From JAICMB01 sp963802915 (GTDB taxonomy: Bacteria > Acidobacteriota > Terriglobia > Bryobacterales > Bryobacteraceae), in contig CAWDKQ010000009.1 of NCBI GenBank assembly GCA_963802915.1, forward strand, positions 124,001 through 188,000: a stretch of 64,000 bases of DNA. The letters run 5' to 3'. Under the pieces are notes generated by a model. That model was given only the letters and a program-made list of their open reading frames with translations. It did no database searches and was not told the DNA's origin. This document shows positions 61,762 to 64,000 of this stretch, in pieces. Within the stretch, counting starts at the first letter, position 1. Each line of letters begins with the position of its first letter. A program made the translations under genes and the position numbers.

Positions 61762-64000
61762 ATGAAATCATACATGCATCTCGTGGCCGCCGCGGCGATT
61801 CTCGCCGGCGCCGCACACGCTCAAATGACCTGTCAGGTCAATGGCGGAAACCCCGCGATTATTCGGGTGGAAGGATCAACGGAACTGGCGGGGGATCTGC
61901 TGCTGGTTTGTACGGGAGGAACTCCCACGGCATCCGGCCAACCGGTCCCCCTTGTTAATATCACTTTGAATCTGAATTCGAACATCACCAGCCGCTTGGT
62001 TGGTGGTAATTACACCGACGCGTTATTGACCGTCGATGACCCATATCCGTCCAACCCGATTACTGCGAGTCTTCCGTATACCACAACCGCTCCCGCAAAC
62101 AGTCCGGCTCAGGCATTGTGCTACTCCACGGCGACTGCCGCTCCGGGATCTTGTAATTATCTGTTGGGAACCGGAGGCGGCGGGTATGGAACTTCGAGCA
62201 ATCCATATCTCCAGTCGAACGCATTCACTATCTATGCTGCCCAGCAAGATACTGCGAGCCAGATCACATGGTATGGAGTACCAATCGATCCGCCTGGCCC
62301 ACTGAGCGCAGAACGGATGATTCGGCTGACGAACGCCCGGGTGGATGCGACCTCATTGGGTCTGTCACATACCCTAATGCCAACTCAAGTTGTCGCAAAT
62401 GTGACTATTGACAATTCTCTGTTTACGATCAACAACCCGCAACAAACGATCGCTTACATTCAGCAAGGAATGGACACCTACGACGTGCCACTCGCGCTGT
62501 GCAACTGCACATCGCATAATGCGTCGTTGGTCGGTGGGAATGGTACACCGGCATTCGACGGCACAGTTGAGGTCCGGGAGGGTTTTGCCGATGTCTTCAT
62601 GCGGAGGAATATTGGAGTCACGACCAATGGGACGACCGCCCCGGCCATTTATCCCCAGAACGTCCCGGGAGCCGGGTATTCTGACGAAACAGGATTCTTA
62701 CCTTCCCCGTCGTCTGTTTCGAATCCGAACTATACTCTCCAACCCGCAGATTCGGGTACTCGAATTCTGGTCACGTTCGCCAACATCCCGGCTGGCGTCC
62801 ACGTTTTTGTACCGGTCAGCGTAGCTTTGACTGGTGGAACCCCATACCCGAGCTATCCTCCCGGAAATTCATTCCTGTCGACACAGATGGAACTCATTCA
62901 GACCGAACCGAATGGCTTCTCAGGGCAGGCTTACACCTCACTTCCCAGCACAGCCGTCGTCGGAAGCACGCCTGTTGCCGAGGCATCAAGAATGGGCAGC
63001 TTCGTTTATGCCACGTATGAAGTCGTCGATTCCGATCCAGCGTCCCTCGAAACGGCGGACATCCCGATTGCGCTGGCCTTCAACAGCTCGACGCCGCTCT
63101 CGGGCACGATCGTCGCAAGAGCATCTCTCGCGCCGATCTCGAGCATCACTGTCGCCGCGACTGACTCAGAACCAATACCGCGCTTCGGTCCAACAAACAT
63201 AACCCCGCCGCCAGTCGCCGGGGATTTCGATTCCAGCGGCGTTCCCGACCGCGTCTGGGAAGAAGACGCGACCGGCAAGGCAACCCTCCACTACACCGGC
63301 TACACGGGAGTCGATTTGGGAACCTGGAACTGGTTGAACTCCACAGCCGTGCCCACATGGCACATAGTGGGCGTGGCAGACTTCAATGGCGACGGTGTCC
63401 CCGATCTGGTCTGGCAGGATAGCGTCACGCGCGAAGTCGTCGTTCACTATGAGGGCGGAGCAGGCGGCGCGGTGCTGCAAAGCTGGAAGTGGCTCCAATC
63501 GTCGGCCGTGCCCGGCTGGACCGTTGAAGCGGTCGCCGATTTCAATGGCGATGGAGTTCCCGACCTGGTCTGGCAGGAAGACGCCACGGGAAAAGTCGTG
63601 GTCCACTACTATGGCGGCTCCGGAGGCGCAGTCTTCCAAGGCTGGAACTGGCTGCAGTCGGCTCCCGTACCAGGCTGGACCGTCGTAGGAGCAGGCGACT
63701 TCAATCGCGACGGCGTTCCCGATCTGGTCTGGCAAAGCAGCACCACCGGCCAGGTCACCGTGCATTACTACGGCGGCGCGGGAGGCGCGGTTCTTCAAAG
63801 CTGGAACTGGCTGAACAAAGCCGACGGCCCGCAAGGCTGGACAGTCAAAGCCGTGTCCGACGTGAACGGCGACGGCGTCCCCGATCTGCTCTGGCAAAAC
63901 AGCAGCACGCACCAGGTCACGGTCCATTATTATGGCGGACCCGGCGGCGCCTCGATGATCGGCTGGAACTGGATCAGTCAGGCCGGTGTGCCCGGCTGGT
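61762..64000 (+). CDS. Secreted FG-GAP/VCBS-repeat protein, paralogue 3 (partial at window end)
   Basis: Open from the ATG at 61762 to the window edge, 746 complete codons, ending ...SQAGVPGW where the others finish with SIIH, so only a few codons are missing. Signal peptide MKSYMHLVAAAAILAGAAHA. It keeps CQVNGGNPAIIRVEG, LLLVCTGGTPTASGQ, PANSPAQALCY and the DFNGDGVPDLVWQ repeats, but is clearly more diverged than copies 1 and 2. It has no leader repeat and is likely co-transcribed with copy 2. Confidence 0.9.
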   Translation, partial: MKSYMHLVAAAAILAGAAHAQMTCQVNGGNPAIIRVEGSTELAGDLLLVCTGGTPTASGQPVPLVNITLNLNSNITSRLVGGNYTDALLTVDDPYPSNPITASLPYTTTAPANSPAQALCYSTATAAPGSCNYLLGTGGGGYGTSSNPYLQSNAFTIYAAQQDTASQITWYGVPIDPPGPLSAERMIRLTNARVDATSLGLSHTLMPTQVVANVTIDNSLFTINNPQQTIAYIQQGMDTYDVPLALCNCTSHNASLVGGNGTPAFDGTVEVREGFADVFMRRNIGVTTNGTTAPAIYPQNVPGAGYSDETGFLPSPSSVSNPNYTLQPADSGTRILVTFANIPAGVHVFVPVSVALTGGTPYPSYPPGNSFLSTQMELIQTEPNGFSGQAYTSLPSTAVVGSTPVAEASRMGSFVYATYEVVDSDPASLETADIPIALAFNSSTPLSGTIVARASLAPISSITVAATDSEPIPRFGPTNITPPPVAGDFDSSGVPDRVWEEDATGKATLHYTGYTGVDLGTWNWLNSTAVPTWHIVGVADFNGDGVPDLVWQDSVTREVVVHYEGGAGGAVLQSWKWLQSSAVPGWTVEAVADFNGDGVPDLVWQEDATGKVVVHYYGGSGGAVFQGWNWLQSAPVPGWTVVGAGDFNRDGVPDLVWQSSTTGQVTVHYYGGAGGAVLQSWNWLNKADGPQGWTVKAVSDVNGDGVPDLLWQNSSTHQVTVHYYGGPGGASMIGWNWISQAGVPGW

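Overview
The window looks like chromosomal DNA of an Acidobacteriota bacterium close to Solibacter/Bryobacter. This is inferred from a protein carrying the TIGR03437 C-terminal domain typical of Solibacteres, a PEP-CTERM protein, TPR-carrying Ser/Thr kinases, many secreted peptidases and TPR proteins, and a GC-rich, GTG/TTG-tolerant coding style.

Layout. 0.1-5.1 kb: a small membrane protein, a fused TssB/TssC-like sheath protein, a DUF72 protein, an M20 peptidase and a membrane pseudokinase with a SPOR domain. 5.18-7.8 kb: an insertion flanked by two copies of the first ~100 bp of the valS start region; it holds unrecognised genes. 7.8-13.3 kb: a tightly overlapping cofactor operon valS-nadC-birA-coaX plus a conserved hypothetical. 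13.35-17.9 kb: a YefM/YoeB-type toxin-antitoxin pair with a palindromic operator, an MFS transporter and a Ser/Thr kinase-TPR protein. 17.9-25.4 kb: kdsD, an S9 peptidase, small proteins, an HpcH/HpaI aldolase divergent from an SMP-30 protein, and a frameshifted ISL3 transposase. 25.7-30.1 kb: secreted TPR, TIGR03437 and unknown proteins. 30.1-34.6 kb: urease operon ureF-D-A-B-C-G (no ureE) behind an EAL-HDOD-PilZ gene, with a ureidoglycolate lyase nearby. This suggests purine-nitrogen salvage: ureidoglycolate gives urea, which urease splits. 37.4-44.7 kb: a PEP-CTERM protein, a MOSC remnant, a frameshifted aquaporin, a flavin disulfide reductase, two DM13 proteins, and an SDR/hydrolase cluster in which two enzymes lack their usual catalytic residues. 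44.9-52.8 kb: a respiratory formate dehydrogenase locus fdhG-H-I-E plus an FhlA-like sigma-54 activator. fdhG has an in-frame UGA (selenocysteine) with a SECIS-like hairpin, but fdhG and the activator also carry frameshifts. 53.1-55.8 kb: a solute-binding lipoprotein and a NarX-like histidine kinase. 56.1-56.7 kb: the 3' remnant of a ctaB-like gene and an initiator tRNA-Met. 56.7-64 kb: three tandem paralogues of a large secreted FG-GAP/VCBS-repeat protein, the last cut by the window edge a few codons before its expected end.

A recurring theme is broken genes: at least seven frameshifted or truncated loci, most of them between 38 and 56 kb. They may be real decay or sequencing error; only reads can decide. 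The best candidates for something new are the valS-flanked island, the triplicated FG-GAP family, the orphan fused sheath protein, and the paired residue-deficient SDR and hydrolase.
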